The notes under the pieces are model-generated. The model did no database searches. It saw only the letters and a list, made by a program, of their open reading frames with translations, and had not been told where the DNA came from. Below, one piece after another: positions 8,242 to 17,151 of a stretch of 64,000 nt of DNA. Every line of letters begins with the position of its first letter. Position 1 is the first letter of the stretch. A program made the translations under genes and the position numbers. The stretch spans positions 1 through 64,000 of the forward strand of contig JAIOHM010000204.1 in the NCBI GenBank assembly GCA_019912965.1. Direction: 5' to 3'. This DNA comes from Anaerolineae bacterium. GTDB taxonomy: Bacteria; Chloroflexota; Anaerolineae; Aggregatilineales; Phototrophicaceae.

Positions 8242-9321
8242 ATGAAAAAATCCCGCCGCTCCCTGAAATTGCTCGTGCTCTTCTTGCTCTTGGCGTCTGG
8301 ACGGTTAAATCCCCTTTCCGCCCAAACCACCCCGGTTTACGAAGTTTTCTTGCAGCGCGATGTCGATGAAATCGGCACAGATCGCCTCACCTTTATCGAC
8401 CTGCTCACTGGCGAAGAATCCCCCGTCGAAGTCATCGGGGAACGTTACACCCCCTTTGGGGATGCCGTCATGTACTACGAACCCGCCACCAACCGCGTCA
8501 TGCTGGCCGAACCCAACGGAACAACCCAACCGCATCCCTTCATCCAGCCCAGCGCCAGCACCCGCCGCGTCGATTGGCTGTTCTCGCCCACCCGCATCGC
8601 CTGGACGCTGGTCGAAGGGGAAACCGAAAGCCTTACCACCACCACCACTGTCGCCAACCTCGATGGCACCAACCCCCGCCCCATCCTCGTTGATGGCCCA
8701 CGCAGCAGTATTCGCGCCCTTCCGGTGGCCTTCAGCACCGATGAAACCCGATTGTTTATGGACTTTCAGCCGGAAGGCATCAGCGATTTCACCCCCTATC
8801 CCCAGTACGCCGGATTGTTCGCCGTCGATATTGCGACGGGCGAATGGGACTATCTCCCGGATGAACCCGGTTGTTTCTGTGGCGCGGGCTTCGGCGGCGG
8901 CTTATTTTTGCGCCTCAATGTCTCCCGTGATCTAAGCGGTTTTGATCTCCGTGTCTTCAATCTCTTGGGAGAAGTTGATACCACCATCCCGGCGCAGCCC
9001 ATCCGCGATTTCACGCAGGCGGGCAATATCGTCGTCTCGCCGGATGGGGCGAAAGCTGTTTATGCCCTCGCCCAGATCACTGATTTTGGTCGCCAAAGCC
9101 AATCCGCCCGCACCGTCTTCATGCTGGTTGATCTCGCCTTGATGACCCAGACTCCGCTCACCGAACCCATCACCACCTTCGTCGAACCCCTCGCATGGAC
9201 GGAAGATAACACCGCCGTGATTTTCACCAGCCGCCAGCGCGATGGCACCTGGAAAGTCAGCCTCACCGACGGAACACTCGACAAAATTGCAGAAGCCACC
9301 TACCTCGGTGTTGTGCAGTAG
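8242..9321 (+). CDS. Exported beta-propeller (TolB/PD40-like) protein
   Basis: A 359-residue protein. The N-terminus (MKKSRRSLKLLVLFLLLASG) is a signal peptide, with a likely signal peptidase site after LSA near residue 29. The rest reads as propeller blades: paired strands with D...G and spaced repeats such as VSPDGAKAVYAL and WTEDNTAVIFTSRQRDGTWK, typical of PD40/TolB-like segments that bind peptides or glycans. C214 and C216 in GCFCGAGFGGG could form a disulfide. No catalytic residues are evident and the partner is unknown. There is no clear ribosome site before the ATG; a repeat-rich spacer lies upstream. Confidence 0.65.
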   Translation: MKKSRRSLKLLVLFLLLASGRLNPLSAQTTPVYEVFLQRDVDEIGTDRLTFIDLLTGEESPVEVIGERYTPFGDAVMYYEPATNRVMLAEPNGTTQPHPFIQPSASTRRVDWLFSPTRIAWTLVEGETESLTTTTTVANLDGTNPRPILVDGPRSSIRALPVAFSTDETRLFMDFQPEGISDFTPYPQYAGLFAVDIATGEWDYLPDEPGCFCGAGFGGGLFLRLNVSRDLSGFDLRVFNLLGEVDTTIPAQPIRDFTQAGNIVVSPDGAKAVYALAQITDFGRQSQSARTVFMLVDLALMTQTPLTEPITTFVEPLAWTEDNTAVIFTSRQRDGTWKVSLTDGTLDKIAEATYLGVVQ

Positions 9322-9344
9322 CCGCGCCCAACACGGAAACACGT

Positions 9345-9350
9345 TATAAT
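9345..9350 (+). promoter_or_regulatory. Candidate -10 element
   Basis: Consensus TATAAT 45 bases before the ATG at 9395, with no clear -35. It would drive the two 2TM protein genes. Confidence 0.35.
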
Positions 9351-9394
9351 CGTTTTCAATCGTTTCAATACATTATTTTTCAGAGGGGGATTGC

Positions 9395-10051
9395 ATGTCT
9401 GCTGCACCAAATGCGCCTGCTGCGCCGCCCAAACAACCCGCTACGCAGGAGAAAAAAGGTTTCCGCGAAGGCTGGTCAGCCTGGGCGAAACAACTCCCGC
9501 GACTGGATTTTCCAGAAACACCCAATCTGGGTTATAAGCTGATTGACGAGAACCAGCTATTCAACGTCGTCCTGAAGGATGCCTCCCCACAGGCCAAGCA
9601 AAAACTAAAAGACGACATGGATTTTCTGGATGGTGAACTGCTGCGCCTGTTTCGTGACCGGGATTTCGAGGCCAGCCTGAACCAGAATCGTTACCGCCTG
9701 TTTCAGATCGGCTTTATGCTGCTGGCTGCCATCGCGACCCTCTTGGGATCACTGCAAGGGCTGGCGCTGAACCAGACCCCCGACGCCGTGCCGCTGCTGG
9801 CGCTGATGGAAACCATCGTCGCGCTGCTCACCACCTATCTGGCGACCATCAGCGGGCGTGAACCCGCTTTGCCGGAATGGCTCTCCAACCGCCGCCGCGC
9901 TGAATATCTGCGCCGTGAATATTTCCGCTATTTGATGAATCTGCCGCCTTACGAAACCGTAGACGGTTACGAGCGTAAGTTGATGCTCTCCACGCGCGCC
10001 GCCAATATCAATCGCGGCATTTACCCGGATCAGCAGGGCGACGGGACATAA
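9395..10051 (+). CDS. DUF4231-type two-transmembrane protein (SLATT-like), first of a pair
   Basis: A 218-residue protein. A proline/alanine-rich start (1-25) and a soluble helical part lead to two membrane helices at about 108-127 (FQIGFMLLAAIATLLGSLQG) and 132-152. A helical cytosolic tail follows with EYLRREYFRYLMNLPPYE, typical of DUF4231. Related 2TM SLATT proteins are proposed pore-forming effectors in bacterial conflict systems; that role here is inference. AGAGGGGG precedes the ATG. Ten bases separate its stop from the start of the second 2TM protein, so the two are co-transcribed and may form a hetero-complex. Confidence 0.7.
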   Translation: MSAAPNAPAAPPKQPATQEKKGFREGWSAWAKQLPRLDFPETPNLGYKLIDENQLFNVVLKDASPQAKQKLKDDMDFLDGELLRLFRDRDFEASLNQNRYRLFQIGFMLLAAIATLLGSLQGLALNQTPDAVPLLALMETIVALLTTYLATISGREPALPEWLSNRRRAEYLRREYFRYLMNLPPYETVDGYERKLMLSTRAANINRGIYPDQQGDGT

Positions 10052-10061
10052 GGGATAAATC

Positions 10062-10727
10062 ATGGCAAACTTGGATCGCACCGACTACGAAGTTCGCTAC
10101 CAGATGTTTGATAACTTCGCGCTGGATGACCAGCGGAATTACTACGCCAGCGTGCTGAAACGCTTCCACGACTCGGCTCGGCAGGTCAATCGACTGCGGG
10201 CGCTGGCTTCCTTTATGACCGGGTTGGCTGCTGCGCTGGCTGGATTTTTTGTCCAGTCCGCCTTTGTCACGGGTGCGCGCTGCACCGTAGAACCACTCCC
10301 GCCCGACTGTGGCACGATACAACTGCTGGTCAACGTCTTCATCCTGCTGGCCGTTGCCATGCCCGCGTTGGGTGCTTTTTTCAACGCGCTGGCCGACCTG
10401 TACCAGTGGGATCGTCTGATTACCATTTATGACAGCGCATTGGAAAATATCGAATTTGCCGATGCTCAATCGCCGCTGCCAGATATGAACGATCAGGAAT
10501 TCCGCGTGAGCGTCGAGACCTACACCGAAGGCGCACTGCTGGTCATGAGCGACGAAACCGCACAGTGGGGGCAGTCCATCCGTACCCCGCCGCAAACCAC
10601 AGCCTTCATCCAGAAGATGCGCGAAAAAGCCAACAAACTCGGTGGCGACGCCGACCAATCCTATCCGTCGCAGGATCGCCCCAACGCCAACGCCGGACTC
10701 CCGCCCACTGATGATGGCGTAGGCTAA
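10062..10727 (+). CDS. DUF4231/SLATT-like two-transmembrane protein, second of a pair
   Basis: A 221-residue protein. Residues 17-45 (DDQRNYYASVLKRFHDSARQ) form the amphipathic helix typical of SLATT-type proteins. Two membrane helices follow at about 48-70 (ASFMTGLAAALAGFFVQSAF) and 87-110, with two cysteines (C75, C84) in the short loop between them. A coiled helical segment and a disordered proline-rich tail end the protein. It has the same topology as its upstream neighbour but little sequence identity with it. AAGGGATAAATC before the ATG is a good ribosome site. No nucleotide cyclase or SLOG protein is adjacent. Confidence 0.65.
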   Translation: MANLDRTDYEVRYQMFDNFALDDQRNYYASVLKRFHDSARQVNRLRALASFMTGLAAALAGFFVQSAFVTGARCTVEPLPPDCGTIQLLVNVFILLAVAMPALGAFFNALADLYQWDRLITIYDSALENIEFADAQSPLPDMNDQEFRVSVETYTEGALLVMSDETAQWGQSIRTPPQTTAFIQKMREKANKLGGDADQSYPSQDRPNANAGLPPTDDGVG

Positions 10728-10754
10728 CGCTCCGGTAATGCTAAACAAAGCAAA

Positions 10755-10777
10755 GGGGAGAGTCTATGACTCTCCCC
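10755..10777. terminator. Bidirectional hairpin between convergent genes
   Basis: Perfect 10-bp stem GGGGAGAGTC / GACTCTCCCC with a 3-base loop, between the convergent 2TM and DoxX-like genes. It lacks a strong T-run on either side. Confidence 0.55.
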
Positions 10778-10808
10778 TGCAACGTTTATGCTGATCGACT
10801 AACCAGAC

Positions 10809-11342
10809 TTACCGCATCTCACGCTTGATCGCACGCGGGTCGCTCACCAGCTTGCCACCCCGCGCCGTCGCCCCGATCACCAGCGCCGCGCTGATGAGAA
10901 TAATGTCCTTGAAGATATACTGCCCAACCAGCGTAAAGGCATACGGGAATTGGGTGAACAGCAGGTCAGGCCGCAGGATGAAAGGCGACATCGCCCCGCC
11001 CATCTGCGCCAGCATCAACATCACCGTGATGCGTGGGAACTTGCCGGTAATGAACCCCAACCCGATTGCCATTTCCCAGATTGCCAGAAACGGTAGGAAC
11101 AGATCGCCGGGCAGGAATGGCATGGTTTCACGGATGAATGCTTCAATTGGGCTGAGGCCGTGTACCATTTTCAACGCGCCGAACCAGATATAGACCAGAC
11201 CCATCGAAATCCGCAGTGCGGTAATCCCGTAGCGAGCCATCAGGCGGACTGCTGTCTGATCAAGTTGTTCAAAACGTGCCCGTAGACCCGTTGAAACCTG
11301 AACCTGTTGGAATTCGCCTGTGCTGGTGCTGATGATACTCAT
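10809..11342 (-). CDS. DoxX/DUF417-like membrane protein
   Basis: A 177-residue protein with four membrane helices. Family marks: GLVYIWFGALKMVHG in the first helix, a WEMAIGLGFITGKF second-helix motif, and a fourth helix ending DIILISAALVIG. DoxX-type proteins are small inner-membrane proteins, some linked to quinone or thiol redox, and the exact role is unknown. The ATG at 11342 is preferred because GAGGAA lies about ten bases upstream; an ATG six codons earlier has no ribosome site. Monocistronic on the minus strand. Confidence 0.7.
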   Translation of the reverse strand: MSIISTSTGEFQQVQVSTGLRARFEQLDQTAVRLMARYGITALRISMGLVYIWFGALKMVHGLSPIEAFIRETMPFLPGDLFLPFLAIWEMAIGLGFITGKFPRITVMLMLAQMGGAMSPFILRPDLLFTQFPYAFTLVGQYIFKDIILISAALVIGATARGGKLVSDPRAIKREMR

Positions 11343-11610
11343 GATTTTGTGTTTCCTCATTAACTCGAATAGGTTGTACGGTGTTCATTAAACACCACTT
11401 GCCCTCCCCATTCTTCTGTCAGAGGGATGATTTTGGGCTGGCACTTCAGTGGGTATTAACAGCTAAGCCATCAGTCTGAGAGGGTTCAGACCTGATGTGG
11501 AGAGATAAATAGGGCTTTGGCGATGCGTTTTCCCGTATTATGGGTAAGATTTAGGCATCATCTCTACTCCTGATTGCGATACAATCCATAAACTGATAGG
11601 AGTTGCCACC

Positions 11611-12024
11611 ATGCTCATTACAGATAACGACACTGCTGTGCGTGACCTCTTAAGCTCGGCTAAGGTCATCGCGGTTGTCGGTCATTCGGATAAACCCCAT
11701 CGCACCAGTTACCAGATTGCTCAGTTTTTGCGGGGCGTCGGTTACACTGTCTATCCCGTCAACCCGGAAGTTAGCCAGATCGACGGTCAGCCCTGTTATG
11801 CGTCGTTGGCCGATGTTCCCGAACCGATTGATATTGTGGATGTATTCCGGCGTGCCGAATTTCTCCCCGGTGTAGTTGATGACGCCATCGCCGTCGGGGC
11901 AAAATCCGTCTGGGGACAGTTGGGGGTTGAACACGGTGAAGCCATCACCAAAGCCGAAGCCGCTGGTTTAACCTTAATCATGGATGCCTGTATCAAGATT
12001 GAATACAACCGTTTGATGCGTTGA
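11611..12024 (+). CDS. CoA-binding domain protein (YccU-like)
   Basis: A 137-residue single-domain Rossmann protein of the CoA_binding_2 type. Seen: VIAVVGHSDKPHRTSYQIAQ near the N-terminus (the nucleotide-binding loop), GYTVYPVNPE, then IDIVDVFRRAEFLP and a C-terminal MDACIKIEYNRL that corresponds to the family's D.C...E. end. It resembles the CoA-binding domain of succinyl-CoA synthetase and binds CoA, but has no known reaction alone. TAGGAGTT lies six bases before the ATG. Its TGA overlaps the ATG of the next gene by one base, so the two are translationally coupled. Confidence 0.85.
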   Translation: MLITDNDTAVRDLLSSAKVIAVVGHSDKPHRTSYQIAQFLRGVGYTVYPVNPEVSQIDGQPCYASLADVPEPIDIVDVFRRAEFLPGVVDDAIAVGAKSVWGQLGVEHGEAITKAEAAGLTLIMDACIKIEYNRLMR

Positions 12025-13700
12025 TGAAAATAACCGAACCGTCCTTTCCCTGGCGGCCTCTGCTGCTCGTCCTGCTGGTCGCGCTCATCGCCCGCGCTTT
12101 GCTGCTTGCCAGTGGTGCGGTATCGTTCCATGCGGATGAAGCCGTTGTTGGTTTGATGGCACGTCATATCCTTCAGGGTGAACGGCCTACCTTCTTCTAT
12201 GGACAGGCTTACATGGGCAGTCTGGATGCCTGGATGATCGCCCTCGGCTTTCGCTTGCTGGGCGAATCCGTCCTGACCATTCGCATCGTCCAGAGTGCCC
12301 TTTATCTACTGGTGGTTGCTGCTGGTTATGTGACTGCATGGCGCTTATCACAGCGCATTGGGATAACCGTATTCGCCGGATTGATGCAAGCCATTCCCGC
12401 TGCCAATACCGCCCTTTACACCACTGCCACCCTCGGCGGCTACAACGAAACCCTGATTTTTGGCAGCCTGATGCTGGCGCTTGGCTACGATGTCACCCAC
12501 GACTACCCACGCTCGGCATGGCGTTGGGCGCTGCTCGGCGTCTGCGCCGGATTAGGCTGGTGGACAAACGGCCTCATCGTTGTTTACGTTCTCCCCGTCG
12601 CCGCCCTCATTCTCTACAGAATCATCTATAAGCCTTTAGCTTTCAGCCCTCAGCCTTCAGGCGAAATAGTCTCATCACGAGTCACTAAATTCTCAGTACT
12701 CAGTACTCAGTACTCAGTACTTCCCTATCTCATACTCGCCTTAATTGCCTTCTTCATCGGCAGTGCTCCGTGGTGGATTTTCGACTTCACCAACGATCAT
12801 GCTGCGCTGGCAACCTATCTCACCAACCGTCAAAGTGGAGAATTCGCGGGCATCGGTCTGCCGTATATCCCGCCCCCACAGCGCGCCATTGGCCTGCTGT
12901 TCATTGGCCTCCCAACCCTGATAGGCTTGCGTTTCCCGTGGTCGCCGGATTATGTGCTTTTACCCTTCGGTATTCTCGTCGCGTTGATCTACATTGTTGC
13001 CCTGTTCCGCCTTGCCCGCCGTCCCAACCCGCTGCAACCGGATGCACACGGTCTGGTTTTGGGAATGCTCAGCCTGTTTGTGATCGTGTTTGTCGCCTCT
13101 ACCTTCGGCGCAGACCCGACCGGACGCTATTTTCTCCCCCTGATTCTCCCTTTATCCATCGCCCTCGCCACCCTCCAGCTCTCAGTAAAAAAATTCTCTC
13201 TGCGAACCTCTGTGTTCTCTGTGCCTTTGGGGTTGATTCTTCTCGCATTTGTCGTTATCTTCCATGCCGCCGGTCAATTCATCGCAGCCTCGAATCCGCC
13301 CGGTTTCACCACCCAGTTCGACCCGGTATCCCATATCGCTAACGACCATGACGCCGAACTCATCGCCTTTTTGGATGAGCACCAACTCTACAACGGCTAC
13401 ACCAATTATTGGGTTGCTTTCCGCTTGGCCTTCCTCACCAGCGAACGGATGCAGTACAGCGCCGCACTTCCTTATAAGACCAGCTTGGACTACAATCCGG
13501 CAGACAATCGCTATCCTGTCTATGCCGAAACCACTGACACCGCCGACCGCATAGCCTTCATCACCACCAAACTCCCTGAATTGGACGCCCAATTGGAACA
13601 GCACTTCGCCGCACAGGGACTCACCTATCAGCAGAAACAGATTGGCGATTTCATCATCTATTATGACTTTTTGCCTAATCGCCCGGATCAGATTGACTGA
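12024..13700 (+). CDS. GT39/ArnT-like membrane glycosyltransferase
   Basis: A 558-residue polytopic membrane protein with about 11 hydrophobic helices. Its first periplasmic loop has FHADEAVVG, where the Asp of the HADE motif matches the catalytic acidic pair of GT39/GT83 enzymes, followed by FFYGQAYMGSLDAW. Such enzymes move a sugar from a polyprenyl-phosphate carrier to protein or lipid on the outer face. The loop at residues about 203-233 is encoded by heptanucleotide repeats (12632-12721) and looks like a late insertion between two helices; another repeat-like patch (13194-13232) encodes part of the loop near residue 395. A TTG one codon earlier is possible, but the ATG overlaps the upstream stop (TGATG). 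Confidence 0.75.
   Translation: MKITEPSFPWRPLLLVLLVALIARALLLASGAVSFHADEAVVGLMARHILQGERPTFFYGQAYMGSLDAWMIALGFRLLGESVLTIRIVQSALYLLVVAAGYVTAWRLSQRIGITVFAGLMQAIPAANTALYTTATLGGYNETLIFGSLMLALGYDVTHDYPRSAWRWALLGVCAGLGWWTNGLIVVYVLPVAALILYRIIYKPLAFSPQPSGEIVSSRVTKFSVLSTQYSVLPYLILALIAFFIGSAPWWIFDFTNDHAALATYLTNRQSGEFAGIGLPYIPPPQRAIGLLFIGLPTLIGLRFPWSPDYVLLPFGILVALIYIVALFRLARRPNPLQPDAHGLVLGMLSLFVIVFVASTFGADPTGRYFLPLILPLSIALATLQLSVKKFSLRTSVFSVPLGLILLAFVVIFHAAGQFIAASNPPGFTTQFDPVSHIANDHDAELIAFLDEHQLYNGYTNYWVAFRLAFLTSERMQYSAALPYKTSLDYNPADNRYPVYAETTDTADRIAFITTKLPELDAQLEQHFAAQGLTYQQKQIGDFIIYYDFLPNRPDQID
12632..12721. repeat. Two heptanucleotide arrays inside a coding sequence
   Basis: 12632-12659 reads GCCTTTA, GCTTTCA, GCCCTCA, GCCTTCA; 12692-12719 reads CTCAGTA four times. 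Both keep the glycosyltransferase frame and encode LAFSPQPS and FSVLSTQYSVL in a loop between two membrane helices. Confidence 0.85.
13194..13232. repeat. TTCTCTGTG-type repeat inside a coding sequence
   Basis: Imperfect units built on CTCTGTG/TTCTCTG. Read on the minus strand the same DNA gives RHREHRGSQRE, a string I associate with a widespread intergenic repeat in environmental bacterial genomes (recollection, not a search). Confidence 0.5.
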
Positions 13701-13786
13701 TTTCTTTAGGCCGAATCAATGTGAATTCGCGTAACCTGTGGTTATGGGTTACCCGCCGATAGGCAGTCTTCTGCTTGGACTTTCAA

Positions 13787-15862
13787 ATGCATCGATACAA
13801 CATTACGGCTGCGGCGCATTTTGGTGTGCGTTTCAACCGCGTCTGGAACCAACTCGTTCGCTCAATTGACCCCCTGCCTAATGCGGAAGCGCAGCAGCGT
13901 CAGCAGTTGCTCACCTCACTGCTGCTGCTTTTTCTGGTTGTGGGCGCTTTTACATTGGCAACCCTTTATCTTCTGGCACCGACACAGGTCGAAATTCCGC
14001 TGATTACGGTTGCCGCGTTGGTGGGAATCTACGGCTTAAGCCGCACACGTTATTATCGCTATGCAGCCATGCTTACCGTTATTCTTATCGGGGCAGAACC
14101 GCTGGTCGAATTAGCCCTTGACGTGCAGAGTCTGGATAATCTGCCCTTCATCGCGATCAGCATTTTGATTAGCAGTCTGATTTTGAGTGACCGCGAAACC
14201 ATAATCGTAGGGGGAGTGGCGCTGCTATCGCTGATAGGGTTGGTCATTTTTGATCCCGAAATTGAACTTGAACATATTTTTTCGGCGTTTGTTTTCTTGA
14301 CGGTTATGACGGGTCTGGTGATTGTGGCGAATTCCATCCGTCGTCGCTATCAGATACAGTTAGAACAGCGTACACGTCTGCTGGCCGAAAGTGAACTCGG
14401 CTACCGCCTGATTGCCGAAAACGCCACCGATATTATCTCCCGGCACACACAGGATGGTCGCTTTCTCTATGTCTCACCCGCCTGCCGTAGCCTGCTGGGT
14501 TATGAACCGGATGATCTGATCGGACAGCCGCTTTACAGCCTGATTCACCCGGATGATGCACCGCTTGTACGCCAAAGCCTGACACTGGAAACCAATGGCG
14601 TCTCAACCATCACCTACCGCATCCGCCGTCGGGATGGTAGCTACATGTGGTTTGAAAGCACCAGTCAGGCTGTGCGCGCCCCCGGCAGCAGCATCACCCA
14701 TGAAATCACCACTGTTTCCCGCGATGTGACCGGGCGGCAGATGATCGAAAACGCCCTGCGCGAAAGTGAACGTCAGTTCCGCGCGGCAGCCGAAGGTAGT
14801 CTGGATGCCTTCTTTATGTTCAGAAGTGTGCGCGATGGCAACGGTGTAATCGTCGATTTCATTTTCACCGAAGCCAACCAGCACGGTACCCAGATGTTGA
14901 AGCGTTCCCGTAAACAAATCGTCGGCGCGCGCATGAGCGAAATACTGGGTGTCAGTCCAACCAGCCAATTTTTCCAGAAAGCTGTGAGCGTGGTGGAAAC
15001 CGGGCTGAGTATAGATGAGGAAGGTGCAGTCGAGTCTGATCGCTTACAGGTAGGCTGGCTGCATCACCAGATTGTCCCGGTAGGCGACGGCATCGCCATC
15101 ACCGCCCGCGATATTACCGAACGCAAACAGGCCGAGCAGGAACGCATCGAACTGGCAGTACAGCGCGAACGGGTGCAAATGCTACAGCACCTCATCAGCG
15201 ACACCTCCCACGATCTCAAAACCCCGCTGGCAACCCTCAACACCAGCGTCTACCTGCTCAAAAAATTCATCACCGATACCGAACGCCGCGAACATTATGC
15301 GGGTGTGTTGCAAGCCCAGGTCACCCATCTGGTCAAAATTCTGGATGACATGGATAGCATTGCCAAGCTGGATGATTCGAGGGAAACCTTCTATTTTGAA
15401 CCGCTGGAACTGAATGAGTTTATCAAGCGTGTCACCGCCGACCACGAATCCCTCGCCCTGCAAAAACAGCAGACGCTGGATTTTATCCCCGCGCCCGATT
15501 CGTGTACCACTATTGCCGATGAAACCAAACTGCGCCGCGCTGTTACCAACCTCGTCACCAACGCCATCCATTACACCCCCTCTGGTGGCAGCATAACCGT
15601 CCGCGTTCGCCAGCGCGACCAGCACGCCCTGATCGAAGTCACGGATACCGGAGTCGGTATTCCGCCGGAAGACATCAACCTCATCTTCGACCGTTTCTAC
15701 CGCGCCACCGGCACACGTCATACACATGGCTCTGGTTTGGGGCTGGCGATCACCAAAAAGATTGTCGAAGCTCACGATGGCCGTATTGAAGTCGAAAGTA
15801 CACCGCATCAGGGCAGCACCTTCCGCATCGCCCTGCCACTGCCCAACCGGAGTAAATCATGA
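13787..15862 (+). CDS. Membrane sensor histidine kinase (6TM-PAS-PAS-HisKA-HATPase)
   Basis: A 691-residue sensor kinase. Six membrane helices fill residues about 45-190; the second ends in SRTRYYR. A PAS domain (about 205-325, LIAENATDIISRHTQDGRFL) and a second PAS (about 330-445) follow. The HisKA helix carries the phospho-acceptor His (about 475) in DTSHDLKTPLA. The ATPase has N-box NLVTNAIHY, G1 DTGVGIP, F-box IFDRFYRA and G2 GSGLGLAI. It autophosphorylates and passes phosphate to an unseen response regulator. It shares layout and linker sequence (RERVQMLQ) with the kinase at 43876-45654, so they are paralogues. A TTG start at 13775 is possible. Its stop overlaps the next gene by four bases. 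Confidence 0.85.
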   Translation: MHRYNITAAAHFGVRFNRVWNQLVRSIDPLPNAEAQQRQQLLTSLLLLFLVVGAFTLATLYLLAPTQVEIPLITVAALVGIYGLSRTRYYRYAAMLTVILIGAEPLVELALDVQSLDNLPFIAISILISSLILSDRETIIVGGVALLSLIGLVIFDPEIELEHIFSAFVFLTVMTGLVIVANSIRRRYQIQLEQRTRLLAESELGYRLIAENATDIISRHTQDGRFLYVSPACRSLLGYEPDDLIGQPLYSLIHPDDAPLVRQSLTLETNGVSTITYRIRRRDGSYMWFESTSQAVRAPGSSITHEITTVSRDVTGRQMIENALRESERQFRAAAEGSLDAFFMFRSVRDGNGVIVDFIFTEANQHGTQMLKRSRKQIVGARMSEILGVSPTSQFFQKAVSVVETGLSIDEEGAVESDRLQVGWLHHQIVPVGDGIAITARDITERKQAEQERIELAVQRERVQMLQHLISDTSHDLKTPLATLNTSVYLLKKFITDTERREHYAGVLQAQVTHLVKILDDMDSIAKLDDSRETFYFEPLELNEFIKRVTADHESLALQKQQTLDFIPAPDSCTTIADETKLRRAVTNLVTNAIHYTPSGGSITVRVRQRDQHALIEVTDTGVGIPPEDINLIFDRFYRATGTRHTHGSGLGLAITKKIVEAHDGRIEVESTPHQGSTFRIALPLPNRSKS

Positions 15863-16605
15863 CCACCGTCATTTTCGGCGGAACGGCTGCCTATCATCTA
15901 AAGTTGGATGAATATGCTCATGTGGGTGAACGCCGCATATTGGAAACACCCTTTGGCGAATCCGCGCCGTTTGTCTGGCTGGAAACTGATTCGGTCGGTG
16001 TATGGTTTAGTTCCCGGCATGGCGAAGAAAAATTAGCCCGGTCAGCCGCTTTTGTGAACCATCGGGCGAACCTGTGGGCAGCCCGCAAATTAGGCGCGAC
16101 CACCATTTACTCCTGGAATGGTGTGGGCGCGATTGCTCCCGGTCTATCCGTTGGGCAGGCCGTTATCCCGGATGATCTGCTGGATATGACCCGTGCGCGC
16201 ATAACGGCCAGTTATGGTGACGAATCGCTTAATACACCCGCTGGAGAGCCATTTGTGTTACCTCTCCGCCAGCAGCTCATCAACGCCTGCAATGCGCTCA
16301 ATATCGCCTGTGCCACACACGGCACTTATGTTTGTACCGAAGGCCCACGTTTGGAAACAGCCGCTGAAATCGCCATGTATGGCTGGGGTGGGGCAGCGGT
16401 AGTTGGAATGACACTCGTCCCCGAAGTCTGGTTAGCCGCAGAATTAGGCATCCCGTATGCCTCGCTTTGCATCATCACCAACATGGCAACCGGACGTTGG
16501 GCGCTTGACCCACGCCGCGATTTTGGCCCTAACATTGGCATCAAAGGCTTGCAAATCACGCTTCAGGCGGCTGCTTTGCCATCCATTCCAGCGCCCGCCC
16601 CGTGA
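15859..16605 (+). CDS. MTA/purine nucleoside phosphorylase family protein
   Basis: A 248-residue enzyme of the PNP_UDP_1 superfamily, close to 5'-methylthioadenosine phosphorylase. Seen: IFGGTAAYHL at the N-terminus (phosphate loop, usually GGSG), FSSRHGEEKLARSAAFVNHR matching the R HG..H......N.RAN motif, a GVGAI loop, CTEGPRLETAAEIAMY (substrate-binding) and GMTLVPEVWLAAELGIPYAS. It phosphorolyses a purine nucleoside, releasing base and (methylthio)ribose-1-phosphate. The family Ser in GG(S/T)G is replaced (GGTA), so substrate may differ. ATG overlaps the kinase stop (ATGA) with GGAG upstream. Its 3' end overlaps the convergent membrane-protein gene by 50 bases. Confidence 0.8.
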   Translation: MTTVIFGGTAAYHLKLDEYAHVGERRILETPFGESAPFVWLETDSVGVWFSSRHGEEKLARSAAFVNHRANLWAARKLGATTIYSWNGVGAIAPGLSVGQAVIPDDLLDMTRARITASYGDESLNTPAGEPFVLPLRQQLINACNALNIACATHGTYVCTEGPRLETAAEIAMYGWGGAAVVGMTLVPEVWLAAELGIPYASLCIITNMATGRWALDPRRDFGPNIGIKGLQITLQAAALPSIPAPAP

Positions 16606-17089
16606 TGTAACCATAAACGGCTGAGCCGAACAGCAAACCAATCGGCAGTCCCACAATCAACGGAATCATCGTCAGCAAGCCGCACATCAAACCGCCCAGC
16701 ACATTGGCCCCAATCCACCATTCGGCGCGGCTGTGATTTCGCTTGAGAATGAGCCATTGTGAAACACCGATTGCACCGCCGAACAGCGCACCGCTGCACA
16801 ACCCAACCAATCCCCAGCCGAAAATGACCATCAAACCGCCGAACAGCGCCGGAATCGTCCCGCACAACCCGCCAACCACAGTGGCGACAATCCAATCTTT
16901 GTCATATTGTGGACGCAGCACATACCACTGCGCGGCACCTACACAGACACATGCCGCCGCACCTGCGACGATGAAGCACAGCGGATTAAACAACCCCGCC
17001 AGCAAACCAATACTCCAGCCGACGATATTCGCCAGAGTCCAGCGCAGGATGAAACTGTCGCGCAGTACCGTCCGCAGTGTGTCAATCAT
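16556..17089 (-). CDS. Uncharacterised polytopic membrane protein
   Basis: A 177-residue, glycine- and alanine-rich protein with about five or six membrane helices arranged as repeated hairpins (WTLANIVGWSIGLLAGLF, then WIVATVVGGLCGTIPALFGG, then WWIGANVLGGLMCGLLTMIP). The repeated W-A-N-x-x-G pattern and the WYVLRPQ / WLILKRN turns show internal duplication, known from many unassigned membrane proteins. No function is recognised. Its last 50 bases overlap the end of the convergent phosphorylase gene. No ribosome site is visible before the ATG. Confidence 0.6.
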   Translation of the reverse strand: MIDTLRTVLRDSFILRWTLANIVGWSIGLLAGLFNPLCFIVAGAAACVCVGAAQWYVLRPQYDKDWIVATVVGGLCGTIPALFGGLMVIFGWGLVGLCSGALFGGAIGVSQWLILKRNHSRAEWWIGANVLGGLMCGLLTMIPLIVGLPIGLLFGSAVYGYITGRALEWMAKQPPEA

Positions 17090-17151
17090 GAAGAGAAGTC
17101 ACAAATCCTGAAGGCAGCATCTAAAAACCAATAAGTAACAACGAATGACCA

